64,000 bases of DNA from Viscum album (taxonomy: Eukaryota > Streptophyta > Magnoliopsida > Santalales > Viscaceae): contig OY728128.1 in NCBI GenBank assembly GCA_963277665.1, positions 1,868,940,988 through 1,869,004,987 on the forward strand. The letters are read 5' to 3'. The notes beneath the pieces are model-generated. The model was given only the letters and a program-made list of their open reading frames with translations, was not told the DNA's origin and did not search any database. Shown in pieces: positions 23,394-37,202 of the stretch (positions are counted from its first letter, which is position 1; every line of letters starts with the position of its first letter). The translations under genes were made by a program, and so were the position numbers.

Positions 23394-26300
23394 AAATCAT
23401 CCTCTAACACTTTAGAATGTAACCTCATAAAAATATTTGGGTATTTTTTCATCATAAATTCTTCTCGTTCCCACATCGCCTCTTCAATTTTATGATTTTT
23501 TTTAATGTACCTTTACCTTCCAAGTTGTTTGATTCCTTAATACCTGTTCTTTAGTGTTAATAATCTTGATAGGATTTTAATAATAAGATAAATCAGGTTC
23601 CAATTTCATTCCTTCATAAGTGAGGAAATGTGTTGGGTCTATCATGTACTTCCTTAATAAAGAGATGTGGAACATATTGTGATCTTTAGAAAGGCTAGGT
23701 GTAATTTCCAAATGATAATCCATAGCTCGAATTCTATCCAAGATTTCAAAATAACCAATGTACATGGGGCTTAGTTTCACTTTCTTTCCAAATCTTATAA
23801 CACCCTTCCATGGAGATACTTTCAAGAATACATGATCTCCCACTTGAAATTCCAAATCCTTCATTTGATTATCGTCATAGATATTTTTCTCAAAATTTAA
23901 GCTGCTTTGATATGTGTTTGAATAGTTTTTTCCTTTACTATTATTTTAATCACGTGTTATGGGCCTACGAACTTCTTCTAACCCACTCCATCCCAACAAT
24001 TTAGTGTATGACACTTCTTTATATACAATTCTTCATATGGTTCAATTTGAATACTTGAATGGAAACTATTATTGTAGGAAAACTATACCAAGGGTAAATA
24101 TTGATCCCATATACCTTGAAATTCAAGTGATCATGATCTCAACCTATCTTCTAATGTTTGAATGGTTATTTTAGACTTCCCATCAGTTTGAGGGTGATAA
24201 GTTGTACTCAAATGAAGCTCGGTGTCTAAATATTTCTGAAGGATTTTCCATAATTTTAATTTAAATCATGGATCTCAATTAGACTCAATTTGACGGGGTT
24301 ATCCATGAATTCTTATAAAATCATTGATATAGATTCATGCAAGGTGATCTGGTGGAAAATCCTCCCTTATTGAAAGGAAATATGCAGATTTGGTATGTTA
24401 ATCAACAATTACCCATATTGCATCATTATTTATTAGAGTATTTGGTAATCTGGTGGGAAAATCCCTAGTAATTTCATTCCATTTCCATTTAGAAATAGGT
24501 ATAGGTTGAATAAATCCTCTATGATGTTGTATTTCAGCCTTCACCTATTGACAGACTAAACATCTTGATACATGATTAGAAATTTATCAATTTAAATTAT
24601 CCCACCATAAATGTTCCTTTAAATCTCTATACATATTTGTGATACCAAGTTGTATAGAGAAATATGAGCTATGATCATCATCTAACAATTCCATTTTTAG
24701 ATCGTTTCTAGAGGGGATATAGAGCCTCTTCCCAAATTTCAAAATTCCATCTTCATATACGAAGTCTACAAATTTGACATCATTTATAGATTTAATTTTC
24801 ATTTGAATATTTTCATCATTAGATTGAGAAATTTTAATCCTTTTCAATAAATATATTTTGGAAACCATTTGAAAAAGTAGTGATGTTTCACCTCCCTTAA
24901 TAATTTTTATATCTGTCTTTACTAGTTTTATATACACAGGATCCCTATCAATCCACATTTTTTTCAGAACTCTGTGATCTTTATTGCTCAAAGCATCTTC
25001 TACTTTATTCTCCTTCCCTAGGTGGTAGTGTATTGAACACTCATAATACTTGAGTAGCTCGATCCATCACATTTTCCTTGTATTGAGTTCTTTATATGAT
25101 AAGATATATTTCAAAATCTTGTGATTTGTATATATATCACATTTTTCACCATAGAGATAGTATCTCCGTATTTTCAAAGAAATATTACAGCTACTAAATC
25201 AAGATTATGAGTTTGATAGTTATGTTCATGATTTTTTAACTACCTTGATGCATAGGCAATAACTCTATCATTATACATAAGTACACAGTTAATTTCTTTC
25301 ATTCATGCATCATTATAAATTACAAATACACCATTTCTTGATGGTAGAGTCAATGTCAGAGCATTCACTAATCTCTTCTTTAGTTCTAAAAGGAATTCTT
25401 GAAATTCCTTTTTACAAATAATAATAAACCCTTTATGAGTAAGCTTGGTCAACAGGTTTTCTAATCAGGAAAAATTATGAATGAAACACTGATAGTAACC
25501 TACTAAACCAACAAAACTATATACCTTGGTTATGTTCATTGGTGTAGGACATTATTTACCTACCTTTGTCTTCAAAGGATCAACTAAGATTACATCCTTA
25601 GAGATAATATGGCCAAGAAAAGAAATTTTTTGAAGCCAAAATTCACACTTTCTAAACATCCCATATAACTACTTTCTTCTAAGAGTCTTGAAACCAATCC
25701 ATATGTGGGTATCATGTTCATCATAGATTTTGGAGTATATTAATTTATCATCATAAAATACCACAAAAAAATCAACAAGATATTCCTTTAATACTCAATT
25801 CCTCAGATCCATAAAAACCTAGGGTTCATTAGTCAGTCCAAATAGAATTACTATAAACCCATAATGTCTATACCTGGTTCAAAAATGCTATCTTTGGACA
25901 ATCTTCCTTCCTCGCATGAAATTGATGATATCCAAATCCAAGGTCAATATTTGAAAAATATTAGGCTCCATAAAGTTGATCAAATAAAACATAAATACAA
26001 GGAATTGGATATTTTTTATTTATTATAATAGCACTGAATTCTCTATAGTTGATGCACAGCCGCATACATCCATATTTTTTCTTGACAAAGAGAACTTGGG
26101 ATCCTCATGGAGAAACGCTATCTTAAATAAATCTTATATCACTCAATTACTCTAGTTGTTTTTTAAGCTCTACTAACTCTATAGTGGCAATTTTATAAGA
26201 ATCATTTGATATAAGTCTTGCACTGAGAATTAAATCAATAGAGAACTCAACTTCCTGCTCTAGAGTTTTTCCAGGTAAATCATCTAGAAATACATCAATG

Positions 26301-27900
26301 TATTCTTGCACAATAGGTATATATTCAATTTGAAGAATTATTTTCTCATTCGTAGATGATTTTTTCTCTTCCTCTCTAAGAATATCATTTAGTAGAGTTA
26401 CTGGAAGTGGATCTAGATAATAATTAGATGATGATGTTTATACTCTAAATATAAGGTATTATACATCTTCCACACCAATAGTAATTTCCTTCTTCTTATA
26501 ATAGATTTTTGAATCATATTTTGAAATCCATCCAATACTGAGGATTATATCAAATTAAATCATAGGTATAATGACAAGGTCATCAACTAAATCACATTTA
26601 TGTGTCATAAAGGGAACTTAATGACATATCATTGTTGCAATAAGTCTTACCTTATGAGTTTTGACTAATAACTCCTTTATTAAATCAAAATGTAAATGTC
26701 TAATTTTCTTGGAAGATTAGGAAGATATAAAAGAATAAGATGATCTAGAATCAAATAAAGCATTGGATATGTTTGAGAAAATGATTAAAGTAACTTCTAC
26801 GACATCATTAAGGATTTCAACCTTAGTAGTTGTGGTCACATAAGTTTGGCCTTCCTCTCATTGTATTTTCAGGGAAAATTTTCCTTGATGCTTAGGACAA
26901 TAATTTTCATAATTTCTCATCTCTTTACAATTTTAGCATTGAACATTTGTGTATTATTTCTTTCCCTTGAAATCACAGGCTTAGTGTCATTTTTCTCCAC
27001 ACTTGTAAAAAACTCCCATTCCCTTCAGGAAAGTACTGGGGTGTTTCTTCCCACAATTATCACTATATAGAAATTCAACACTTCCCTTCTTCCCCTTTTC
27101 CTTGTTTCCTTTTCTAGAGTATTCCAAAACTCTCTTCTTCTCTTTCTTCCATTTAAAATCATAATACTTAGAGAGTTACTTTTATATCTTGATAGCATAG
27201 GAGACTATATTTTCATATGATGAGAAATTTTGGGAGACTAGTGTGCTTCAGAGGAATTGTTTTAACCCATAAAATAATCGATCAATCTTTATCTTTGGAT
27301 TGCGTACATAATCTGCATCATGCCTTGGTGACCATGTAAAATTGGATTCATACTTAGCAACATTCCCATCCCCCTTTTTCCTCATATTCAAGAATTTTCT
27401 CTCCATATCCACTCATTGTTTGCGAGGGAAATATCTTTCCAAGAAAATGTCCTTAAAATTATTTCATTCCATGTTTGATATTTCTTCCACGTCCATCATG
27501 TTTTGAATTAATGATCACCATTGAATCAACTATATCGATAGATGATATATTTCCATGAAAACCTTCTCCCTTTATTTACTTTTCAAAGCATGAAATATCT
27601 TCTATAAGGAACTTATACATTACTCAGCTACAAATGGGTTTTAGTCCCATTGAATTATGGAGGTTGTTGTCTCATGAAGCAGTCTAACATTATTCCTTCA
27701 CATTGTGGATTATGATTCTCCACACAGGTAATGTTATTATTCATAACCTGAGTCAGTTACCCAAGTATAGTTATTAGTTTCTTATCTCCAGTTACAGCTC
27801 CTGCTCTAATATTATTATCTTAAATATGAGGGAAATCCCTACATGGAATACGTGTGTTGATGTAGTTTCTATTCCATCCACTATGTGTCATTTATAAGAA
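23390..27900 (-). pseudogene. gag-pol polyprotein remnant of nested chromovirus
   Basis: On the minus strand, gag is traceable from about 27890 (QNMMDVEEISNMEWNNFKD, then FLERYFPR near 27430). A knuckle C*NCKEMRNYENYCP lies near 26945. Protease reads ALFDSRSSYSFIS near 26770-26730, where the catalytic DTGA has become DSRS. RT spans about 26180-25720, with [20 protein letters not shown] and the active site VVFYDDKLIYS. RNase H includes RVIAYASR*LKNHEHNYQTH near 25270. Integrase opens with a zinc-type domain (open frame 24991-24587, MYRDLKEHLWWDNL), has STTYHPQTDGKS at about 24210-24172, and its C-terminal part is the open frame 23864-23577 (GDHVFLKVSPWKGVIRFGKK, HNMFHISLLRKY). A chromodomain remnant follows (KEQVLRNQT, GDVGTRR, IPKYF). 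Many stops and frameshifts. Confidence 0.9.
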
Positions 27901-28375
27901 ATTGAATACACTAAATTATATTGTTAATCATAATGCATAATTTCTAACTAGTAATACTTAACATAAATTAAAATTTTTATGCATAAATAATATCATAATC
28001 ATAAATATGGTTTCTTTGGGGACATGTTTGCTTTTAAATACTTTATAATGGTTTATAAATAAAATGTGAATTATCCTAGGCATATCCCCTAGGAGTTCCA
28101 AACAATGTGTGCAGAAAGGCTCATTATCGTGTACCAGGTTATGCTGATTCAATCCTGACACACCTTTTTGGTGTTTTTACCCCTAGGTACATCTATTCCA
28201 GAACCACACCCACTTGTAGTATCTATACATGGATGTATTTTAAAGAATACCTACATAATATTTATCCTACCAACATTCTAGGATGTTTTTCTATGATTAT
28301 CCTCAATTTCTATCTTGGGGTTATATTCCCGAATCTATGTTTTCTAAATCTAGTTTACACGATTTCGATTAAACT

Positions 28376-28390
28376 TCCCCTAATACTAAC
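28376..28390 (-). other. Decayed primer-binding site of nested chromovirus
   Basis: Just inside the LTR the minus strand reads GTTAGTATTAGGGG. It matches the initiator-Met form TTGGTATCAGAGC at 9 of 13 positions when aligned from its second base. G-to-A and C-to-T changes explain part of the difference. Confidence 0.55.
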
Positions 28391-31300
28391 TGTAAAGACT
28401 TAGACCATAGTAGCCTGGAGATGGTGCCTTAATTTATTACATTGGAATAAAGAATAAGGAAATTATATCCCAAAGTATGTAATAGTTTAGTATATTTGTA
28501 AAACTAGATACAAATATAAGTTTAACATTATAACAACAAATGAAATACAACATAACAACTCCATTGGAAACACCCATAAACTCCTTGATTAGCCCTACAT
28601 GTCATTCATAATATACATCTTCATATCCTAGGTAAAAAAATAAGAAAGGGGTAATCTTAGATTCTCAGTAAGGGTAATCAATACATCATAAGCTAATATA
28701 AACATAAACAATAAGGCATGGTGAATAACTAAAAACATATGCCATTAAAACATAAACTTGGGCATAATATGGAAGGAATAAAAACTGATTAAATAATTCC
28801 ATATAAATAATCATAGGAGAATGAAAACTAACCATGGATATTATATTAGTTTAATAATCACATGGAATATCAATTACTAGTATCATAATGATTTGATTCA
28901 TAATTCCAAACATCGTAAACATACCGTCAAGGATTCAACCAAGAAATCATACATAAGTGGGTAAAAACCTGATCTAGTTTGTCTCATGAGACCTACCAAT
29001 GCATCGAGGGGCTATAGAGGGACCCACCCATCACTTAATAAGTCCAATTAATTCCTCATATAAAAGGGTTGAAACAACATATACATATGAATGTAAATAA
29101 CTTTCCCTAATCATAAACATTATCACTAGCCATTCTGAGTAATATGGTGAATGGTATCAAGATATCACACCTACAATCAAACTAATCAAAAACCATTTAA
29201 TAAAATATAGTACATGATATCATAAAATATCAATCCTAATTAAGCATACAAATTAAATTTAGGGTGTTGAAATAGATTAAAATACTCTAATAAAATCCTC
29301 AAGGAATTCTTGATAGAAATACCCTTTTTACTTTAGAGAGAAGATTTATTTTGTAAAATCATTTATATTTGTCATAAAATTATATTGGAACATATATATC
29401 AAAAAAATGAAAATTTAGGGGCAATGAAATTATATTTGAGACATAAATTATTTCCAATTTAAGTGAAAACATGTAAAAATATCATTTAAGAATCTTTATA
29501 AATGATTCTCTTTAGTGCGGTTTAAGGGAAAATACTAAAGAGTATTTAAAACAGACTAAGGAATATTTTTTGTATAAAAATAAGAAATTAAAAAAGGTAT
29601 TTTTTTAGGATAAAATTACTGGTTTTGTAAAAATAATTTTGGATTAAAATAGATTATAGAGTGCACTTGAAAATGGGTAAGAAACTGGGAAGTTCCCTTT
29701 TATCGGGGTTGCTATTGGGAAGAATTGAGAAGGGATCCTTATAAAACATGCAACTCCCCAACAAATAAAGAAAGATTATTCTAGGTACATATCTATATAA
29801 CATTAACATAGAATTTAGGTGGAGTAAATAAGAAAAGTTAAGAATTATATTGGTGTAAAGAAGGAAAAGGCATAACCCTAATGAAAAATGGATATTTGAG
29901 GAGAAACACTTACCTTTGGATCGAAAGTTTTTTACACTTATTCCAAATGTCTTGTATAATGAAATTAGATTCATAAATAATTAAATTTAGATCCTATTCA
30001 ATATTTAATTGGTTTATTATAATTTTATTAAGTTCATTTATAGTCTTTTTGATGATTTATAAGATTTAATTCTATCATTTAGAAGTGTTCCTTTCCTTGG
30101 TTTTCATGATTGGTTCATTTGTATACATGTTCGAAAGACCATGTTAAATGGGAATAGTTGTCTAGAATTGAAATTATTATTTATTAATGAACATAAAGAA
30201 TATTAAATTTTAATATAAGTCATTTTTTTATTTTGGATGAGGATGAATCATTAGATAAGATGTTAGTGATAACCATTTGGATTATTTTGGCATTTTTTCA
30301 ATCATCACACACTAGTTTTCTATCATGAATTAATATTATGCGTATATATTAGTTACAGAATATTAAATAAGTGAAATTAAATATATTAAACTCTTTTTAA
30401 ACTATAAAATGGTTTTATGGGCATCCTTGAATGCGTAATTAGAAAAACGAAATTCTTCATCCATGAAGGTGGTAAATCGGCACCTCGCGGATGATATTTT
30501 CATTTTTAAAATAAAAAGGAAAAGAGAAGAAAATTTATGGTTGATATTAAATTATAATAATAAAATTATAGTATATATAAGATACTAGATTTATCATGAA
30601 TTTTTGTGCATAATTTGTATGGAAAGGATAATAAAAATAGAAATTGAAAGAAAATTAAAATAACTAAAGGGGATTTACCTTTTGAATTCTTCTTCTTGAT
30701 AACCTCCTTAAAGGAATTTAAAACGGTATTTCGGTGAGAACAGAAAGACCAAAACATGGGGGAGAGGTTTTGGAGAGGAAATTGGTAGAATATAAGTAAG
30801 CTCTGGGGCTTTGGGTGTGTGAGGAGAAGAGATGTTGAGGGGTAGTATTTATAGTGGAGGAGAGGGGTGTTTTTTGAATATTTTATTCATTTTTCTATTA
30901 TTTTGGATCAATACTATGAATAGTTTTGGTATTATCACTAAATATATTAAAATAATGAAGGAGAGTTTGATATTATGGTCTTACATCACCCATACATCAC
31001 CTATAACTCCATAATTTATGTATTTTGTTAAATACCGTAAATTACCATATTTCACTATTCACTAGAAATTCAACTATTTTACAAAAATCATAAAAATTAA
31101 TCCAAACCATTTTTAAAATCCTAAAAATTAAAAATGAACTCCATTTTATGAAAATAATTTTATAAATGTGAGAAAATTAATTTTTAAATAAAATCATCAT
31201 TATTCAAAAAATACTAATTTTAAAATTATAATTAATTTTATGACACTTTGAAAAATTAATTTAGTTCTCACAAAATAATATTATAATAATAAGAAAACAA

Positions 31301-31677
31301 AATATTAATTTATCAATCTAGTTCATGAAAATAAATTTTATTTTAAATAATTATTTTAATTATAAAATTGTGAATTAACATTTTTGTTTCAAAAAAATAC
31401 AAATACTTAATTTATTATTTTTAAAACATTTATTTACTTATTCTATGAAATAAATATATTATATTTTTATTTATTAGATTCCTAAATTTTATATAAAATT
31501 TTATAGGTGAAGTTACTATTCTATTGGTCATATTACTATTCTTAATGGTCACATTTCTATTCCAACAATCATATTTAATAGTATATTAAGGTTTCAAATT
31601 AGGTGTTGCATGAAGAATAAACTATCAAGGATATTAAATTTTAAATGATTCATACCATAAGATCTTGTGGTATTACA
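28391..31677 (-). repeat. 5' LTR of nested chromovirus (3287 bp)
   Basis: On the minus strand it runs from TGTAATACCACAAGATC at 31677 to AGTCTTTACA at 28391, with proper TG...CA ends. It holds TATAAATA at 30853-30846 followed by CTACCCCTC, the ~188-bp repeat core as a single copy near 30460-30520, and the conserved block near 28985-29040. The frames at 29654-29974, 30566-30757 and 30832-31014 match the same LTR places in the partner copy and are not genes. Confidence 0.92.
30846..30853 (-). promoter_or_regulatory. TATA box of nested 5' LTR
   Basis: TATAAATA on the minus strand is about 825 bp from the LTR start and is followed by a C-rich leader, as in the other chromovirus LTRs. Confidence 0.6.
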
Positions 31678-31682
31678 AGAAA
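31678..31682. repeat. Target-site duplication, right copy (AGAAA)
   Basis: Exact copy of 20058-20062. After it the interrupted RT of the outer element resumes with KHERHLRIFF. Confidence 0.88.
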
Positions 31683-33970
31683 CATGAAAGACACCTAAGG
31701 ATTTTTTTTCCAAACATTAAATGAAAAGAAACTATATAGATAATTTAGTGAGTTTTAACTTTGGTTGTAAAAAAATTATTTCCTTGGCCATACTATTTCT
31801 AAATGTGGAATAGTTATTGACCTTTGTTAAAAAAAGTTTTTGTATAATTTCCAATGCCCAAAAATATCACCAAGATTTATAGTTTTTATGTATTAGTGGG
31901 TTAATATCAACAATTTTTTGAAATTATTTCTTGATTGTATAGACCATTGACTAATTTTAACTCAGAAAGGATTTAAATACATCTAGACAAAAAAAGTGAA
32001 CATTGTCTTTATGAACTAAAAATAAGTTTGGTGAATGCACCAATTTCAAAACTACCTTCCAGAAATAGTGAACTTTTCATCTACATTGATGCTTCATTGA
32101 AAGGACTCAATTTTTTCTCAGTGCAGAATGATCGGGTAATACCTTATGGTTTAAATCAGTTGAAACCCAATGAGTTAAATTACCCTATACATGATACAGA
32201 ATTATCTTTTAAGGATTTTTATTTAAATATTTAGGGGAATAATTTTTATGAACTAATTTTTTAAATATATACTGATCAAAAAATATTAGAGTATATATAT
32301 ACTTAGAAAGAATTTAACATGAGACAAAAAAATATGGTTGAGACTAATCAAGTATTATTATAGTATGATTCAATACCATCCAGGAAAAGTGAACAAATTG
32401 GATGATGTTTTGAGTCAAAAAAAATAATGTTAAATTTACCATGTTTCTTTATAACCTAAACCATTATTTAATGATTTGATATTTTTTTCTTAAATGTTAT
32501 GGATGTTGGGATATCCTCTTTATTTTTTGTTTTAGTTCACTCAACTTTGTCATAAATAATTAATCAAGCTTCTAAGGAGTATCGTGTTTATAGGAAAATG
32601 TAGAATCTGTTAACAAGGGTAAGTTTCCTAATTTTAATATTGATTAATAATTTAATTTAAAATTTGTAAAAAGATTATGTGTTCCTTGTGATTCCAAGTT
32701 AAATAATGACTTGTTTAATGAGTCATATAGTTCTCAATTTTTTATTCATCCAAGAATCACTAATATGTATAGAGACCTTTGAGAGTATTACTAGTTATAT
32801 GGTATAAAAGGAGATATTGTTTACTTTACCATAAAGTGCTTGACTCGTTATCAAGTTAAAGTAGAATTAAAAATAAATAAGGAAAATCTAAAACCTTTTC
32901 CATTGTTAAATAATAAATAGAAAATATATTAATGGATTATGTTGTGGGATTACCAAAGATGTCACAGGGTAACAATGTGATTCGGGTTATTTTTTATTAA
33001 TTAACTAAATCTTCACATTTCCTTCCCAATTTAGATATTATTTCTTTAGATCAGTTTTATCAACTGTATCAAAAGTAAATATTTAGGTAACATGGAGTTT
33101 ATCTCTCCATTATATAAAACTATGATCCTAGATTTATATCTAGTTTTTGGAAAGGAATTCAGAAGTCGTTGGGAAATTAATTAAATTTCATTACATTTCA
33201 TCCTCAAATGGATGGTCATTTTGAATGGTTGATTCATTCCATTTAATATATTCTTAATTATTGTTTAATGGATTACAAGGGAAGTTAGTGTCAATATCTT
33301 TCATCGGTTTATTTTTCTTGTAATAATAGTTTTAATTACAGTATTCATATGGAACCTTTTGAGGAATTATATGAAAAGTGGTGTTGAATGCTATATTTTT
33401 GGGATAAAGTAGAAGAAATGAATTTGATGGGACCAGAGTTTCTAGAGGAAATTTCTGAGAATGTGAAACTGATTCAGAAACATGTGAATATAGCTTAAAG
33501 CAGGCAGCAAATTTATACAGATAACCAGAGGAAAGATCTTTCTTTTAAGGTAGATGATCGTGTTTTTTTAAAGTATCTCTATATAAAAGTGTTATATGTT
33601 TGTTTGAAAATTGTAATATAAGTATATGGTTAATTAGACCATATTAAATACTCAATAAACTTGTATAAGTTTCATATTGAGTGTATTTTCCACTAAATGT
33701 TTCCTTGATATACAATATATTTCATGTCTCGATGTTAAGAAAAAAATTCCAAATTTATCTCATGTTTTAAGCCCTAAAGTATTTGAGTTGGAAGAGAATA
33801 TTTCTTATGAGTAAAATATATTTAATAATATATACTATATAGATCATTTGTTGTATAATAATTTTATTCACTTGGTTAAGAATTTATAGAAAAACCATAT
33901 GGTTGAAGAGGTAACATGGTAATCTGAAAATGCTATGAGGGAAAGATATCACCACTTGTTTAATAAGTGA
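31678..33970 (+). pseudogene. C-terminal pol remnant (RT end, RNase H, integrase, chromodomain)
   Basis: Continues the chain cut at 20062. RT resumes as KHERHLRIFFPNIK*KETI. RNase H is the open frame 32028-32234: ISKLPSRNSELFIYIDASLK, VIPYGLNQLKPNELNYPIHD; the usual TDAS is IDAS, keeping the Asp. The end of RNase H shows IYTDQKILEYIYT near 32265. The integrase zinc region lies about 32700-32840 (FIHPRITNMYRDL), and LNFITFHPQMDGHFEW at 33180-33230 marks the core end. A C-terminal segment has FKVDDRVFLK near 33545. The chromodomain ends in VEEVTW*SENAMRERYHHLF and stops at 33970 (TGA). Multiple stops and frame changes. Confidence 0.88.
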
Positions 33971-35049
33971 AAAAAATTGAAATTATGGAATTTATTAATG
34001 GTTTTAATAATTTAAAACCAAGTTAATTAAAAAATAAATTATTTTCATGAATCATAAAGTTATATTCATTATAAAAATATTACATACTTTTTACATCAAA
34101 ATGGAAAAATATTTAAATAAACACTTTTCATATAATGGTTTTATTTAAAAAATAAATTTATAAATATTTTAATTTGAATTATGAATAATTAATTTCAATT
34201 TTTAAATAATTATATCAAAATTAACTTAGGATGAAAATTAGGTATTTCTCAGAAAATGTTAATTTTTCATTGAATATTGAAAAAATAATGATTTTTTTAA
34301 AAAAATAATTTCTTTTTAACAAATTAACTAGTTAAAAAGACTCATTATATTTTTAATAGGATTTAAATAAATATAATTTATATTTATTTATACTTAATAT
34401 ACTAATTTACATTCTAATTTTATGTATATTAGATTTTAGTATAAATTTATTTTTGTTTTTAAAATCGGTTTTTTCTAAAAACTATTTTAAAGTTCATAAT
34501 GTTTCTTCATTTTAATTAATTAAAATAATAAATAATGAGGAGTTTTTTAAATGAAATATATATATTATATATCAATAAATATTAATTTAGTCTCATAAAA
34601 TGATTATTATTAGTCATAGAATTATTATAAAATCATCTTTTTCTAGAAAAATAATCTTCGAAAAACTGTATTTTCATCGCATTTATAGGTTTAATTTTAA
34701 ATTAAAATTCCTAATTTTTTAATTGAATTTATTAAAATTGATTCCACATTTTAAATCATAAAAATATTTTTCATCTAATAATGTTAAATTATTTTTTTAC
34801 CATAATGAATAGTGAAAATAGTAATAATTAATTATTGTGATTAAGATGAAAATAGGTTTATCAATAGTTAAACTAAAAAGATAAGGGTTAAAATAACCTA
34901 AAATCTATATAAAATATATTTTATGTAAATATTAAGACCTTATAATTTCTAATTTTTAATAATTTTTAATTTTTAATACTAATGAAATTCTAAAAATGTG
35001 GGTACACCATTTTCTTTTCAAAAATTACGAGTGTGTCAGTCACCTCACT

Positions 35050-35058
35050 TATAAAAGG
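35050..35058 (+). promoter_or_regulatory. TATA box in 3' LTR of old chromovirus
   Basis: TATAAAAGG is followed by CTAACCCCTC. It lies about 1.02 kb into the LTR. The 5' LTR has lost it. Confidence 0.6.
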
Positions 35059-35374
35059 CTAACCCCTCTACTATCATGTTCACGAATTTAAATCCCATTT
35101 TATTAGAAAATAAATTCCCAAATACCTTCTTAACTTACCTCCCCATGAACTAGATCCTTTTTTATCATAAATCCATCCTAAGAATCCTTTTATTGCTTAG
35201 TTAAGAAGGTTATCTGAATAAGAGTTATCGTGTTTAACCGTGTGTTTTTTATTTATTTCTTCTTACAACTCCTTAAAATCTTATTAAATTATTATTATAT
35301 AATAAAAATAGTATATAATATATGGTGATATGTTAATATGTAAATTTAATAACTTGAATCAATCTACTCTTCCA

Positions 35375-36010
35375 TCAGATGGGATACGAAATTATCATTC
35401 ATGTGTATGGAGAACTACCACCTCACAAAATAATGTCATTAATTTTCCATTACCGCCTCACATAGCTTGTTATAATAATTTATTTAAAGTATATATATTA
35501 TATTTGTAACATTTTCACCATTTTTTAGTTATTATATCACCTATATCATCTTACTTTCCATTATAAGGGGTATACGATAATGTCGCTTGGGTGTATAGTG
35601 GACTACCACTTCACGAAGCGATGTGATTCATTTTTCAATAAATCTTTACAAGTAAGGTAATAATGTTAAGGTTAATTAATAAATTTTATATACATGAAAT
35701 AATTATTATATTAATTGAATGTTAAAATTCCTAAAATATAATATATAATTTAATTTCTTACACATAAAAATTATAATGTCGTTTGTGCGTACATGTCGAC
35801 TACTTCGTAGCACTGTGATACTTTTTTAATCACTAAATCACATGGATGATATATATAAGTATATTAAAATAAATAATATGGTATTTATGATATTACTATA
35901 ATTATGGAAAAATAAAATAATACATACATTGTTTCCATAATGATCATTGAAAAAATAGAAATGTTACTCATGTGTACAAACGACCTATCGTCGCCATGAT
36001 CATAACGTAT
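35375..36010 (+). repeat. ~188-bp tandem repeat array in 3' LTR
   Basis: Four units match those at 15345-15990, with cores at about 35419, 35607, 35803 and 35989. The second keeps GGACTACCACTTCACGAAGC. Periods are close to 188 bp. Confidence 0.75.
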
Positions 36011-37059
36011 TTTATTTATTATAAAAATAATTCATGATTTTTTTAAAATAATATTTTATGTAAAAATATGATAACTATTTCATGATTATTATTCTAGATA
36101 TTTTTTCTTAAAGACCTCTTTGATTAATAGTCAACCTATCGAAGTTATCTTTTGACATATAATCCAAATATCATTAAAACATCCAACATAAACTGAATTG
36201 ATTAAGTGATTGTATATAACATGGTAATAAGTAAAAAAAATTATAATAAATCTGAAAATTTTTTGTAAGTAATTAAATAGTTAACATAAGTTTATTAGTT
36301 AGGAAGATAATTAATGAACATGACAAATCAAACTCGAGGTAAGGGAATTCATCTCAATTACCTTTCATTGCGGAATATTTTTATGTTATGCACTTATATT
36401 CTTTATGAGATGTATATACATACCCTTTTATATGTTATATCATGAATTTATATTTTATAATAATATTTAAATCTTTTTTAAATGTTATTAATTCATGGTA
36501 CTTAAGATTAAATCCTTATAAAGTGGAAAGGTACTTTTCTTTAAAAAATCATATGTTAATGTTTTCCTTTAAACTCGCTTTCTCTTCAATTTTCATGTTT
36601 TTTAAATTATTTTATTAATGTAATTATATGTACAAGATTATTTTATAAAGGAAAATTTTGTATTAGTAAAAAAAATCAAAAAAGGAATATTTGTATGGAA
36701 TTTTTTACTTTCTTTACAAACCATAAAAGGAATGTTCTATTTTAACGTGTATAGTGACAAAAAATTGTCCTACCACCATAAATATTATTTAATGTTTGGA
36801 TTCATTTAAAAGGTTTCATTTTTACTTCAAATAAAAACCCTATTTTCCATTTTATGAGTATTTTAGTATTGAAAATTAGTTTTTAAAATAAAAGGGTGTT
36901 TAGGTATTGAATATGATTTTTAAAAGAAATTGGTATTTTGATTTCTAAAATATTTTTTCAGATAATATTAAAAGAGTTTTTAAAGTGTTTTATGATAAAA
37001 ATGAAATATTTCTTTATTTATGTTTATGTTATGATTCTTGGTCATTTTTTATGATAACA

Positions 37060-37202
37060 GGTGGTTCCATTATAAACTAAGGATTGGTGGTTCCATATAA
37101 ACCAAGTATAGGTGGTTATGTTATTATCTAAGGATGAGTGGTTCCATGATAAACCAAGGATTCATGGTTCCATGATAAACCAAAGATGGTTGGGTCCATG
37201 AT
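37060..37202 (+). repeat. 26-bp minisatellite in 3' LTR
   Basis: Five units of 25-26 bp with core GATAAACCAAGGAT and a partial sixth. The first two units are in the opposite order to those of the 5' LTR array (see findings). Confidence 0.82.

Larger units (their letters stand above)
20063..31677 (-). mobile_element. Nested chromovirus, complete but dead
   Basis: An 11.6-kb minus-strand Ty3/gypsy chromovirus inserted in the RT of the 13994-37798 element. In its own orientation: 5' LTR 31677-28391, decayed primer site, gag, protease, RT, RNase H, integrase, chromodomain, purine tract, 3' LTR 23375-20063. AGAAA flanks both sides. The LTRs are clearly diverged from each other by substitutions and small gaps, so the insertion is not recent. 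All frames are interrupted. Integrase and chromodomain wording point to the Tekay/Del branch. Confidence 0.92.
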